A DNA stretch of 64,000 nucleotides, from contig NZ_CP137852.1 in the NCBI RefSeq assembly GCF_033547095.1, positions 3,527,501 to 3,591,500 on the forward strand, given 5' to 3'. The notes under the pieces are model-generated. The model made no database searches. It saw nothing but the letters and a program-made list of their open reading frames with translations, and was not told where the DNA came from. This DNA comes from Sediminicoccus rosea (GTDB lineage: Bacteria; Pseudomonadota; Alphaproteobacteria; Acetobacterales; Acetobacteraceae). Every line of letters starts with the position of its first letter. Position 1 is the stretch's first letter. Both the position numbers and the translations under genes were made by a program. Shown in pieces: positions 43,858 to 52,410 of this stretch.

Positions 43858-44238
43858 ATGCCCATCAACAAGGCCCATCTCGAATTCCACACGCTGGATC
43901 TCACGGCCGGCTGGGAGACGCCGCCCGGCTATCCGCCCGGCATCCAGCAAAAGATCCTGGCCGGCGCGCTGGATGAGGTGGGCAAGCGCGGCTGCCGCAC
44001 CCGCCTGCTGCGCTTCGCGCCCGGCGCCTTCACCACCGCACCCTTCGTCCATGACTATTGGGAGGAGGTCTTTCTGGTCAGCGGCGATCTCTTCGTCGGC
44101 AATGACGCGGAGGGCAAGGGCGGCGAGAAGTTCCTGCCCATGACCTATGCTTCGCGCCCGCCAGGCGCCTGGCATGGCCCCTTCCGCAGCGAGGGTGGCT
44201 GCATCCTCTATGAGAGCCACAGCTACGATCCGGTCTGA
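43858..44238 (+). CDS. Cupin-domain protein
   Basis: Single-domain cupin of 126 residues. Cupin motif 1 region: LLRFAPGAFTTAPFVHDYWEEVFLV followed by SGDLFVG, quoted in parts; motif 2 region: RPPGAWHGPF. Metal-ligand candidates are His and Glu in VHDYWEEVF and the His in AWHGPF, as in ChrR-like or dioxygenase-like cupins. The ATG at 43858 has GGGGGAGG upstream. It is divergent from marR, so it is probably part of the same regulon and may act on an intermediate of the pathway (dioxygenase, isomerase or sensor); a specific reaction cannot be assigned. Confidence 0.82.
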   Translation: MPINKAHLEFHTLDLTAGWETPPGYPPGIQQKILAGALDEVGKRGCRTRLLRFAPGAFTTAPFVHDYWEEVFLVSGDLFVGNDAEGKGGEKFLPMTYASRPPGAWHGPFRSEGGCILYESHSYDPV

Positions 44239-44240
44239 GC

Positions 44241-44280
44241 GGCCGCGCGACGGCCGGCTAGCCCGTGAGATCGCGCGGCC
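44241..44280 (+). terminator. Terminator-like hairpin after the cupin gene
   Basis: GGCCGCGCGA (44241-44250) and TCGCGCGGCC (44271-44280) are perfect inverted copies with a 20-base loop, starting two bases after the cupin stop. No T-run. The remaining 277 bases up to the autotransporter gene hold no gene that I can support. Confidence 0.55.
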
Positions 44281-44557
44281 AGGCCAATCGCCCTGGGCCG
44301 GTCAGGACGGTCTTCAGCGCCACCAGGGCACGAACCGGATGGCTAGGGCGCCGCAGGCGGGACCAACCCGGACGACGACGGCGCTCAAGCTGCCCGGTCG
44401 TGGCAGCGCGCGGCCAAGGCCCCGTCGGTAGCATCGGTCACTTCGCGCGAGCCAGGGAACGCCTGGCCCGCGAGCCGACCTCCGAACGCGCCGCTGCGGG
44501 AAAGCTTGACCGGAAACGGCTCAGACCGTCACGCTGCGCGCAGGAAGGTTCAACGAG

Positions 44558-46312
44558 TTGAACATGCTCATGGCCCCACGGCGGAAGGCAGTCCCAGCCT
44601 TGGCCCTCGCGCTCTGCCTCGGGGCCAGCACGGCATGGGCGCAGTTCAGCCAAGCCACCTTCCCGACGCCGCCGGGCCAGGTCGTCACCGGGCCGGTCTT
44701 CCGCAGCAACGGCACCTTCGTGCCGCAGGTCGCCACGGGCGCCGACGCCAACGCCTACATCAACAGCACGCCGCCCACCGCGGCCTTCCTGGCCGGGGCA
44801 CCCGCCAATGTCGTGCTTACTGCGGCGCCCACGCAATACGTCCGGGTCTTCACCGAGGGCATCACCGCGCCGAACCGCGCCTTCATCGCCGGGTCCAGCA
44901 CTATCCGCGGCCTGACGCCCACGCAGATCAAGGACGTGCTGGCGCTGCCCTACCTGCCGACCTCGGTGACCATCGTCCAGATCCCGGCCGGCACCTGCAT
45001 CCTGACCGGCACCGGCGCGCCGGTGAACAGCAACTTCGCAGCCCAACCACCCTCCATCCCGGTCGGCGGGCCCTGGGGCAATGGCGGGACCTACCAGTCC
45101 TACATCGTCGGCGCCTCGCGCTCGCCCAACTGCGCGGATCCGCAATTCCTGCCCGCCGCCGCCTATACCAACCAGCAAGGGCTCGGCGCCCTGGCCCTCG
45201 CCTATGCGCCGGCGGCCGGTGTCGGCAACACCGGCGCCCTCGCCCGTGCGCTGGACCGCGCCGTACCGCCGCAAATGTTCAGCAGCGGCGACCGGCTGCT
45301 CAATGTGCTGGACAGCCTGAATTTCGGCACCTCACCGGCACTGCAGCAGGCGCTGGCGCAACTGACGGGCGAGGTCTATGCCGACACCCAGACCGCAGTG
45401 TTCAACTCCGGGCGGCTCTTCCTCGACGCCCTTCGCGAGCGGCAGCAAAGCGCGCCCCCGGCAGAGGCCGCAGGGCCCCTGCGCCCCTGGATCACGGCCG
45501 TGGGCGCAGCCGGATCACTCGGCGGCGGGAATGGTGCCAGCAGCGTGGGATTTGGCGCCGGCGGCGCGGCCTTCGGGCTCGACGGCTGGGTCGCGCCATC
45601 GCTCCTGGTCGGCGTGGCACTGGGCTATACGCGGGGCAGTTACGGCACGAAGGGCCTATCGGGCAGCGGTGGCTTGGACAGCTACTCGATCGCTCCCTAT
45701 CTCCGCTACGCGTCCGGCGCTTGGTATCTCGACGCCTCCGCCGGCTACGCCTTCAACGAGGCGAGGGTGAGCCGCTCCATCGGCTTCAGCAGCGGATATG
45801 ACAGCATCTCCGGCACCACCAGCGGCCTGCAGCGAGGGAGCGGCTTCGTCTCCCGCATCGAGACCGGCTATCGCCTGCAGGAATGGGGAGGGCTGGCGCT
45901 GACGCCATTCCTGGCGCTGAACAGCTTAGTCTTCACCCAGCGCGGCTTCACGGAGCAGGGTCTGGCGCCGGCCAATCTGAATGTGTCCGGCCAGACCACG
46001 GCTTCGCTCCAGGGTGTGCTCGGGCTCGAGGCAGGTTACCGCGTCGCCGGCTCCGGGCTCGGCGTCACCGGCCGCCTCGGCTGGGGCCACGAGTTCCAGG
46101 AGACGACGCGCAGCATGAAAGCGTCCCTCGCCGCGGTGCCGGGTGCCGGCTTCACGGTCACCGGCGCGCGAGTGCCGCGCGATGTGGCACTGCTCGGCCT
46201 GGGGCTCAGCCTGCCGCTGGGCGGTGGCCAGGCCTTCCTGCGCTATACGGCGGAGTTGGGCGGCAGCCTGACCCTGCAGGGCGGCATGCTCGGCGGCCGC
46301 TGGACCTTCTGA
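44558..46312 (+). CDS. Autotransporter (type V secretion) protein
   Basis: Protein of 584 residues with a Sec signal peptide (cleavage near STAWAQ), a passenger region of about 270 residues and a C-terminal autotransporter beta-barrel (about 310-584). The segment TSPALQQALAQLTGEVYADT, followed by an Arg-Leu-rich helix, is the conserved plug/linker before the barrel. The barrel shows alternating strands (AAFGLDGWVAPSLLVGVALG, GGLDSYSIAPYLRYASG) and ends in the aromatic RWTF needed for outer-membrane insertion. The passenger has no catalytic motif that I recognise and contains two cysteines (ILTGTG and SPNCADP segments). The TTG at 44558 has AGGAAGG nine bases upstream; the ATG at 44564 is the alternative. 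It stands alone. Confidence 0.87.
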   Translation: MNMLMAPRRKAVPALALALCLGASTAWAQFSQATFPTPPGQVVTGPVFRSNGTFVPQVATGADANAYINSTPPTAAFLAGAPANVVLTAAPTQYVRVFTEGITAPNRAFIAGSSTIRGLTPTQIKDVLALPYLPTSVTIVQIPAGTCILTGTGAPVNSNFAAQPPSIPVGGPWGNGGTYQSYIVGASRSPNCADPQFLPAAAYTNQQGLGALALAYAPAAGVGNTGALARALDRAVPPQMFSSGDRLLNVLDSLNFGTSPALQQALAQLTGEVYADTQTAVFNSGRLFLDALRERQQSAPPAEAAGPLRPWITAVGAAGSLGGGNGASSVGFGAGGAAFGLDGWVAPSLLVGVALGYTRGSYGTKGLSGSGGLDSYSIAPYLRYASGAWYLDASAGYAFNEARVSRSIGFSSGYDSISGTTSGLQRGSGFVSRIETGYRLQEWGGLALTPFLALNSLVFTQRGFTEQGLAPANLNVSGQTTASLQGVLGLEAGYRVAGSGLGVTGRLGWGHEFQETTRSMKASLAAVPGAGFTVTGARVPRDVALLGLGLSLPLGGGQAFLRYTAELGGSLTLQGGMLGGRWTF

Positions 46313-46389
46313 GCTACTTCGCCGGGCTGGCGGCCGCAGTCCTTGAACCTGACCCCCGGTGCCGATCGATGCGCCGCTGGCCGAAGCGC

Positions 46390-46407
46390 GATCCGGGCGC
46401 GCGGATC
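46390..46407. terminator. Bidirectional hairpin between convergent genes
   Basis: GATCCG (46390-46395) and CGGATC (46402-46407) around GGCGCG, between the ends of the autotransporter gene (46312) and the acyl-CoA synthetase gene (46448). Symmetric, so it could serve both transcripts. Confidence 0.45.
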
Positions 46408-46447
46408 ACACTTCCTTCGCACCCGCACGCCAGGGCGGCACCTGCGC

Positions 46448-48541
46448 TCAATGCCGTGCCGCGTCATCCTCGAGGGCGATCAGCGCATCCAGGGCCTGGC
46501 CGCCCTTCACCTGAACCAGGAAGGGATTCACCTCGACGCCGGTAACCTCGTCGCGATGCGCGACCGCGAAGCAGCTGACGGCGCAGAGCGCCGCCACCAG
46601 CGCGGCGCGGTCCAGCGGTGCAGCCCCGCGCCAGCCTTCCAGCAGGCGCGCGCCCCGAACGCTGGCGACCAGGGCCTCGGCCCGCTCCGGCGTGAGCGGC
46701 GCCGTGGCAAAGGCCACGTCGTTGAACAGCTCCACCGAGGTGCCGCCCAGGCCGAACATCACCATCGGCCCGAACACAGGATCGCGCTGCACGCCGATGA
46801 TGGTCTCCACCCCGCCGGACACCATGGGCGTGAGCAGCACACCCTCCAGCCGCGCTTCCGGCTTGTGAAGCCGCGCACGCCGCATCAGTTCGGCGAAACC
46901 CTCCGCGACCGCCTCCGCCGTCGTGAGGTTCAGCAGCACCCCGCCCACCTCCGTCTTGTGGGGAATGTCCGGCGAGAGGATCTTCATGACCAGCGGATAG
47001 CCCAGCCGGCCCGCCGCCCGGACCGCATCCTCCGCCGTCGCGCAGACCTGCTCGGGCAGCACCGGAACGCCAGCCTCTGCCAGCAGGGCCTTCGCCGCGG
47101 CCTCATGCACAGGCCCGGTCAGGCGCCGTGCGGCGCGCGGCACTTCGGGCGCGGCAAGGGCGGCGGCCTGCAGGCGCCGCAGATGCGCGGCCCCCGCCAC
47201 GGCGCGCACGGCGCGCGTCGGGTCTTCGAAGACCGGAATGCCGACGGCCTCCAGCTTCAGCCGGATTTCATCCACATGCGTCATCACTGCGACGACGAGG
47301 CGATCGGGGAAGCCCTGGCGGAGCGCCGTCAGCGCCTGCTCCAGCGGCGGGAAGCGCGGCACGTTCCGGCCGAGATGCGCAAGGTAGAACATCACCGAAC
47401 CCAGTTCGGCGCCCTGCATCATCGCCTGGCTGATGCTCTCAAAGATGTGCATGCGGCCATTGAGCTGGGCCGTGGTGTCGATCGGGTTGCGCCCGCCCGC
47501 GACGGGCTGGATTTCCAGGATGCGCGCCATCACCTCGGGCGCCATGGGCGGCACCTTCAACCCTGCATGGATCGCCGCATCGGCCATCAGCACGCCAAGC
47601 CCGCCCGAGACGCTCAGGATGCCCACGCCATCGCAGGGCGGCAGTGGCGCGATCGAGCAGATATAGGCGATGTCCAGCATCTCCTCGATGGAGGAGGCGC
47701 GCCAGGCGCCGCATTCGCGGAACACGGCATCGATGATGCGGTCCTCGCCAGCGAGCGATCCGGTATGGGTGGCCGCAGCCGCGGCGCCTTCCTCGGTGCT
47801 GCCGACCTTCATGATGATGACGGGCTTGCGCCTCGCCGCGGCCTTGAGCAGGGCGTGCCGCAACCCAGCCCCATCCTTGCACCCCTCCAGCGAGGCGCAG
47901 ATGACGCGCGTGCCCGGATCATCGGCCAGGTAGTCGATGCAGGCGGCCACATCCAGATCGGCTTCATTGCCCGTCGCGATGGCGCGGCTGATCCCGATGC
48001 CGCGAAATCCCGCGACCGCGTAGATGTGCGAGCCGTAGGCGCCGCTCTGTGTGGCGACGCCGACATGACCCGGCCCCGGGCGCGCGGTGGCGAGCAGGCT
48101 GGAGAAGGTGCCGAAAAACCCGTCCGGTGGGCTGATGCTGCCGAGCGCATTGGGACCGGTGATGCGCATGCCGCTCCCGCGCACGATCTCCATGAGGCGC
48201 GCCTGCATGGCGACCCCCTCGCCCCCCTCCTCGGCGAAGCCGGAGGACAGAACCTGCACATGCAGGATGCCCTTGGCGGCGCACTCCCTGAGTGCCTTCT
48301 CCACCAGTGGCGCCGGCAGCACGACCAGCGCGCTATCGGGCACCTCCGGCAGGTCGAGCACGCTGGGCCAGGCGGGCAGCCCCTGCACTTCGCGCGCCGT
48401 CACGTTGATCGGGTAGATGCGGCCCTGGAAGCCCAGTTCCTTGATGTGCCAGAGCGTACGACCGCCCAGCTTCTCGGCATCGGCCGAAGCCCCGATCACC
48501 GCGATCGAGGCAGGGCGGAACATCTTCTCCAGCGGGTGCAT
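46448..48541 (-). CDS. NDP-forming acyl-CoA synthetase (acetate--CoA ligase family)
   Basis: Acyl-CoA synthetase of the ADP/NDP-forming superfamily (not AMP-forming), 697 residues. Domains: CoA-binding Rossmann (1-135, opening FRPASIAVIGASADAEKLGG), succinyl-CoA-ligase-like (150-300) with the phospho-histidine candidate His259 in THTGSLAGED, and an ATP-grasp domain (about 470-690) with VMKILSPDIPHKTEVGG and PMVMFGLGGTSVELF. It would activate a carboxylic acid to its CoA ester, or run in reverse. The ATG at 48541 has GAGGAGA upstream. It is the last gene of the TetR-linked operon; the acyl-CoA dehydrogenases upstream would take its product. Confidence 0.9.
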   Translation of the reverse strand: MHPLEKMFRPASIAVIGASADAEKLGGRTLWHIKELGFQGRIYPINVTAREVQGLPAWPSVLDLPEVPDSALVVLPAPLVEKALRECAAKGILHVQVLSSGFAEEGGEGVAMQARLMEIVRGSGMRITGPNALGSISPPDGFFGTFSSLLATARPGPGHVGVATQSGAYGSHIYAVAGFRGIGISRAIATGNEADLDVAACIDYLADDPGTRVICASLEGCKDGAGLRHALLKAAARRKPVIIMKVGSTEEGAAAAATHTGSLAGEDRIIDAVFRECGAWRASSIEEMLDIAYICSIAPLPPCDGVGILSVSGGLGVLMADAAIHAGLKVPPMAPEVMARILEIQPVAGGRNPIDTTAQLNGRMHIFESISQAMMQGAELGSVMFYLAHLGRNVPRFPPLEQALTALRQGFPDRLVVAVMTHVDEIRLKLEAVGIPVFEDPTRAVRAVAGAAHLRRLQAAALAAPEVPRAARRLTGPVHEAAAKALLAEAGVPVLPEQVCATAEDAVRAAGRLGYPLVMKILSPDIPHKTEVGGVLLNLTTAEAVAEGFAELMRRARLHKPEARLEGVLLTPMVSGGVETIIGVQRDPVFGPMVMFGLGGTSVELFNDVAFATAPLTPERAEALVASVRGARLLEGWRGAAPLDRAALVAALCAVSCFAVAHRDEVTGVEVNPFLVQVKGGQALDALIALEDDAARH

Positions 48542-48551
48542 CACGCTCTCC

Positions 48552-49625
48552 TCAGGCCGCATGGGCCAGCAGACGCGCCGCCTGGAAGACGCGGTTGCCA
48601 TACTCGAAATCCGCCATCATCAGCCGCTTGCAGAGGCGAATGGCCGGAAGCTCCTCCGTCATGCCCATGCCGCCATGCGCCTGGATGGCGGATTCCGCCA
48701 CGGCGCGTCCCGCCTCTCCGAGACGCAGCTTGGCGAAGGCAATGGCCTGCCAGGGCTCGCCCTCACCCTGGGTGGCCGCGCGCAGCGCCCGTGCGGTGAT
48801 GCCACGCAGGCTCTCATACTCGACATACATGTCCGCCACGCGGTGTCGCAGCGCCTGATAGCTGGCCAGCGGCGCGCCGAACTGCACGCGGTTCAGCAGG
48901 TACTGGATGGTCTGCTCCAGCAGCGCGCCCATCGCGGCCACGCACTCGATGCAGGTGAGCAGCGCGCCGAGGTCCCGCGCCGCGGCGGCGCGCTCGAGCA
49001 CCTGTGGACCGCGCGCGAGGACCCAGCCAGGGCTGATCGGCACGGCGGCGAACCGGAAATCGGAGGCGATGCGGCCATCAATCCGCAGATAGCTGGCGCT
49101 CTCGATGCCCTGTGTCGCCGCAGGCAGCAGCAGCAGCAGCGGTTCCGGCTCCTCCAGCACGATCAGCAGATGCGTCGGCGCGGGCGGCGTCTCGACCCCG
49201 ACGACAGCGCCCTCCAGGCGGGCGCCACCCCGCGGCGCATCGGCCGGATCATCCTGGGCGGCGCCGGGCAGGATCACCGCGACCCGCATGGCCCCGCCCG
49301 CCACATCGGCCAGGGCCGGATGGCCCGCCAGCAGCGCGGGCACGACACCGCAGGCCGAGGCGATGGGCAGGGCGAGCCCCGCCCGCCCCGCACCACCGGC
49401 CAGGGCCGCGAGTTCCGCGAGGTCACCGCCTGCGCCACCAGCCTCCTCGGCGATTGCGGTCACGGTCCAGCCCAGCGCCGTCAGTTGCACCCAGCGCCTC
49501 TCCAGGATCGCGGCCTGCGCCGCGGGATCGGCGACGCCCGCCAGTTCCTGCTCCGCTTCGCGGGCGAAGCGATGCGCCATCTCATAGGTCTCGCCGGAGA
49601 CAATCGGCGTGGTCTGGAAGGTCAT
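48552..49625 (-). CDS. Acyl-CoA dehydrogenase-like protein, short second subunit
   Basis: Acyl-CoA dehydrogenase family protein of 357 residues. The C-terminal helical domain is recognisable: NRVQFGAPLASYQALRHRVA and IQAHGGMGMTEELPAIRLC. The N-terminal half is degenerate and Ala/Leu-rich, and the usual C-terminal YxGTSE block is missing. This shortened form is typical of the partner subunit in heteromeric acyl-CoA dehydrogenases. The ATG at 49625 lies within the end of the previous gene; a GTG at 49634 (GTGA overlap) is equally possible. It is directly downstream of a full-length dehydrogenase gene, which supports a two-subunit enzyme. Confidence 0.85.
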   Translation of the reverse strand: MTFQTTPIVSGETYEMAHRFAREAEQELAGVADPAAQAAILERRWVQLTALGWTVTAIAEEAGGAGGDLAELAALAGGAGRAGLALPIASACGVVPALLAGHPALADVAGGAMRVAVILPGAAQDDPADAPRGGARLEGAVVGVETPPAPTHLLIVLEEPEPLLLLLPAATQGIESASYLRIDGRIASDFRFAAVPISPGWVLARGPQVLERAAAARDLGALLTCIECVAAMGALLEQTIQYLLNRVQFGAPLASYQALRHRVADMYVEYESLRGITARALRAATQGEGEPWQAIAFAKLRLGEAGRAVAESAIQAHGGMGMTEELPAIRLCKRLMMADFEYGNRVFQAARLLAHAA

Positions 49626-49630
49626 GGCCG

Positions 49631-50812
49631 TCACATCCCGAAAAGCTGCTTGGCGATGACGTTCTTCTGCACTTCACTGCTGCCGCCGTAGATCGTGCGG
49701 ACGCGCGCATACATATAGTTCTGCACCCATTCGATGCCGGGTGCCTCGGCATTCGGGCCCTCGCCCTCGATGCGCCGGAAGCGGGGCGCGAGGCGCTCGC
49801 CCACCGCGTCCAGCGCCACTTGGCTGATGGTCTGCATGGTGACGCTGGTGCTGAGCTTGATGACCGCCGGCAGCATGCCGAGCGAACGCCCCTCGATCAC
49901 CGCCTCCACGGACTCCCGCCCAAGTTCCGAGGCGCCGAGCAGTTCCGCCTCGGCCCGCAGAAGGCGGTGCTGCAGCAATTCGCGCTCGGCTCGGCGCCCC
50001 TCGCCCTTCAGCTCCTGCGCCACCAGGGCCCGCACGCGTTCGAGCGCCTTGTGGTGCGGCGCGATGTTGGCGCCGCCCAACCGCTCCCGCTCCAGCAGGA
50101 ACTTTCCGTAAGTCCAGCCCTGCCCTTCCGCGCCGATGCGGTTTACGACCGGCACGCGCACCTGATCGAGGAACACCTCATTCACATGGTGCCAGCCATC
50201 GATGGTGCGGATCGGCCGGATGGTGATGCCGGCCGAGTTGAGGGGGATCAGCAGAAGGCTGATGCCCTGCTGCTTCTTCGCCTCCTTGGAGGTGCGCACC
50301 AGCGTGTACATCCAGTCAGCCTCATGCGCGTGGGAGGTCCAGGTCTTCTGGCCTTCCACCACATACTCATCGCCCTCCAGCCGCGCCGTGGTGCGCAGGG
50401 AAGCGAGGTCGGAGCCGGCGCCAGGCTCGGAGTAGCCCTGGCACCACCAATCCTCGCCATTGAGGATGCCGGGCAGGAAGCGGGCCTGCTGCTCGGGAGT
50501 GCCGAACTCGATGATGACGGGGCCCAGATGCCGCAGCCCGTGATGGTATTGCGGCGGACAATCGCACTCGGCCATGACCTCGTCGAAGATGACGCGCTGG
50601 CGCTGATCCCAGCCTGTACCGCCGAATTCCCGCGGCCAGGAGGGCGCGCCCCAGCCATGCTCGAAGAGGATGCGCTGCCAGGGATACCAGATCTTGCGCG
50701 AGAGCTTCCGATAGGTCGCCACCACGGCACGGATCTCGGCCGGGCAGCGCGTCAGCGCGAATTCCCGAACCTCCTCGCGGAAGGCGTCGTAGTCGATCGT
50801 GGCGGCGTCCAT
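49631..50812 (-). CDS. Acyl-CoA dehydrogenase, full-length subunit
   Basis: Acyl-CoA dehydrogenase family protein of 393 residues: FAD-dependent introduction of an alpha,beta double bond in an acyl-CoA. Visible: the substrate/FAD region WWCQGYSEPGAGSDLASL, QKTWTSHAHEADWMYTLVRT, the middle LLERERLGGANIAPHHKALE and the C-terminal RTIYGGSSEVQKNVIAKQ. At the position where short- and medium-chain enzymes have the catalytic Glu (IYEGTS), this protein has Gly (IYGGSS), as in many enzymes for bulky or steroid-like acyl-CoAs. It begins three bases after the enoyl-CoA hydratase stop and overlaps the start region of the second subunit. Confidence 0.93.
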   Translation of the reverse strand: MDAATIDYDAFREEVREFALTRCPAEIRAVVATYRKLSRKIWYPWQRILFEHGWGAPSWPREFGGTGWDQRQRVIFDEVMAECDCPPQYHHGLRHLGPVIIEFGTPEQQARFLPGILNGEDWWCQGYSEPGAGSDLASLRTTARLEGDEYVVEGQKTWTSHAHEADWMYTLVRTSKEAKKQQGISLLLIPLNSAGITIRPIRTIDGWHHVNEVFLDQVRVPVVNRIGAEGQGWTYGKFLLERERLGGANIAPHHKALERVRALVAQELKGEGRRAERELLQHRLLRAEAELLGASELGRESVEAVIEGRSLGMLPAVIKLSTSVTMQTISQVALDAVGERLAPRFRRIEGEGPNAEAPGIEWVQNYMYARVRTIYGGSSEVQKNVIAKQLFGM

Positions 50813-50815
50813 TGG

Positions 50816-51586
50816 TCAGCGCCCCTTGAAGTTGGGCTTCCGCTTCTCGAGCTGGGCGAGGCGCGCCTCCTGGGCATCCTCCGTCTTGGACAGCTCATAG
50901 GTGAAGTTCTGCTCGAAGCGATAGGCGTCCTTTGGCGACATGAGCTCGACGAAATTGCAGCTGTTCTTCGCGTATTTGATCCCGAGCGGACTCTTGGACG
51001 CGATGCGCTCGGCCATCTTCATCGCCGCCGGCAGAAGCTCCGCCTCGGGCCAGACGGAGTCGATGACGCCCAGGCGATAAAGCTCCGCAGCCGGGATGCG
51101 GTCCCCCGTGAACATCAGCCGCCGCGTCCAGGACTTGCCGAACAATTCACGGATCATCGCCGCGCCGCCGGCGAGGCCCACGTCGATCTCGGGCATCCCG
51201 AAGACCGCGTTCTCAGACGCCATCATGATGTCGGAGGAGGCCATGAGGCCGAAGCCCGCACCCAATGCCGCGCCGTTCACCGCGCAGATGATGGGCTTGG
51301 TGCACTCCTTCATCGCATTGCCCGTCTCGCGGGTGATGCGGTTGTGGTGCCAGTACTGGCCGGGAACCCTGGGGTCCGGCCGCTGCTTGAGATCGGCGCC
51401 GGCGCAGAAGATGCGGCCCTGAGCCGTCAGGACGACGACCCGGATGTCATCCCGGTCGGTCGCGGCGTCGAAGATCTCGATCAGCCGGTCCCGCATCTCG
51501 GCATTGACGGCGTTCACCGGCGGCCGGTTGAGCGTGGCGACGGCGATGTAATTCGACACTTCGAGTGTCACGACATCGGATGACAT
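50816..51586 (-). CDS. Enoyl-CoA hydratase/isomerase (crotonase) family protein
   Basis: Crotonase-fold protein of 256 residues. Oxyanion-hole segments: FCAGADLKQ and CAVNGAALGAGFGLMASSD. Of the two catalytic glutamates of classical hydratases, the one in PEIDVGL is present, while the other (GGGCELA in hydratases) is replaced by GAGFGLM; the protein may therefore be an isomerase, a different lyase, or a hydratase with altered chemistry. The ATG at 51586 is eight bases after AGGAAG. It is the first gene of the acyl-CoA operon, with a TetR-type palindrome 66 bases upstream. Confidence 0.9.
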   Translation of the reverse strand: MSSDVVTLEVSNYIAVATLNRPPVNAVNAEMRDRLIEIFDAATDRDDIRVVVLTAQGRIFCAGADLKQRPDPRVPGQYWHHNRITRETGNAMKECTKPIICAVNGAALGAGFGLMASSDIMMASENAVFGMPEIDVGLAGGAAMIRELFGKSWTRRLMFTGDRIPAAELYRLGVIDSVWPEAELLPAAMKMAERIASKSPLGIKYAKNSCNFVELMSPKDAYRFEQNFTYELSKTEDAQEARLAQLEKRKPNFKGR

Positions 51587-51651
51587 GGGCTTCGCTTCCT
51601 CTTGCCATTGGCTGGCTTCGTGGCGGCCGGGCGAGGTTGCAGGAGACCCGA

Positions 51652-51667
51652 CCGACCGATCGGTTGG
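51652..51667. promoter_or_regulatory. TetR-type operator, site 1
   Basis: CCGACCGATCGGTTGG, a 16-base palindrome with one mismatched pair, 66 bases upstream of the enoyl-CoA hydratase start and 49 bases after the tetR stop. It matches the perfect palindrome at 53475-53490 except for one base. Control by the neighbouring TetR protein is inferred. Confidence 0.65.
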
Positions 51668-51715
51668 GAGCTTAGGCGGCACGAGAGGGGGCGACAAGGC
51701 ACCCCCGCCACACCT

Positions 51716-52366
51716 TCAGCGGCGCCTGGGCGGGGTGCTGGCGGGAGGCTCGGCGCGGATGCCCTCGATGATCATGTCGCAGAAGCGATCCGCGATGCCG
51801 GCGGCGGAGAGCGCTCCCTCCGGCCTGTACCATCGTGGCATCCAGTTGATGGAGCCCAGCACGAAATGACCGGCGAGCTTGACGTCCATGGGTCGCAACT
51901 CTCCGGCATCCATGCCGGCCTGCAGGATGTCGCGCAGCAGCTGCTCATAGCGGTCCCGCCACTCGATGCGCTCTTTGCGGGCGCGCGTCTTGGGGTCGCT
52001 CCAAAAGACGGTGGAGGCGGCGATCCAGGCCCAGCGAAACTTCTCGAAGAAATTGGCGGTCTCGGTCAGGAAGCTGCGAAGGCGCTCCAGCGGCGGCGCA
52101 TCGGGCCGGTCATGCCGGCTTACGTGCAGGCAGAGCGACTTGGTGGTGCCGATCGCGAGTGGACGAAGGATCGAGTCCTTGTCCGGGAAGTAATGGTAGA
52201 GCGTGGCCTTGGAGATCCCGCACTCCAGCGCGATGTCCCGCATCGAGACGCCATCGAAGCCGCGCTGTGCGAAGAGGCGGCACGCCACCTGAAAGATCTG
52301 CACGATGCGCCCGCTCAGCGGCTCGCCCGCGGCATCAAGTTCCAGCAGGTCGGAAATGTCGTCCAT
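51716..52366 (-). CDS. TetR/AcrR-family transcriptional regulator
   Basis: TetR-family repressor of 216 residues. The helix-turn-helix lies at about 35-62 (GVSMRDIALECGISKATLYH, then YFPDKDSIL) and the rest is the helical ligand-binding domain. I start at the ATG at 52366 (MDDISDLLELDAAG); upstream codons add no similarity, but an ATG at 52381 is possible. It lies between a Bug gene and the acyl-CoA operon, all on the minus strand, and three similar palindromes occur before the operon and in the divergent region above the Bug gene. A CoA thioester is the likely inducer given the target genes. Confidence 0.92.
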   Translation of the reverse strand: MDDISDLLELDAAGEPLSGRIVQIFQVACRLFAQRGFDGVSMRDIALECGISKATLYHYFPDKDSILRPLAIGTTKSLCLHVSRHDRPDAPPLERLRSFLTETANFFEKFRWAWIAASTVFWSDPKTRARKERIEWRDRYEQLLRDILQAGMDAGELRPMDVKLAGHFVLGSINWMPRWYRPEGALSAAGIADRFCDMIIEGIRAEPPASTPPRRR

Positions 52367-52410
52367 GGCGCGCAGTCGCATGCCGTCCGGTGGATCGCAA
52401 GTCGCCAGGG

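Noticed and set aside
46343-51583. Two open frames of over 800 codons on the plus strand (46343-48799 and 49112-51583)
   Set aside because: They run antisense to the acyl-CoA operon, have no ribosome sites or family motifs and show shadow composition.
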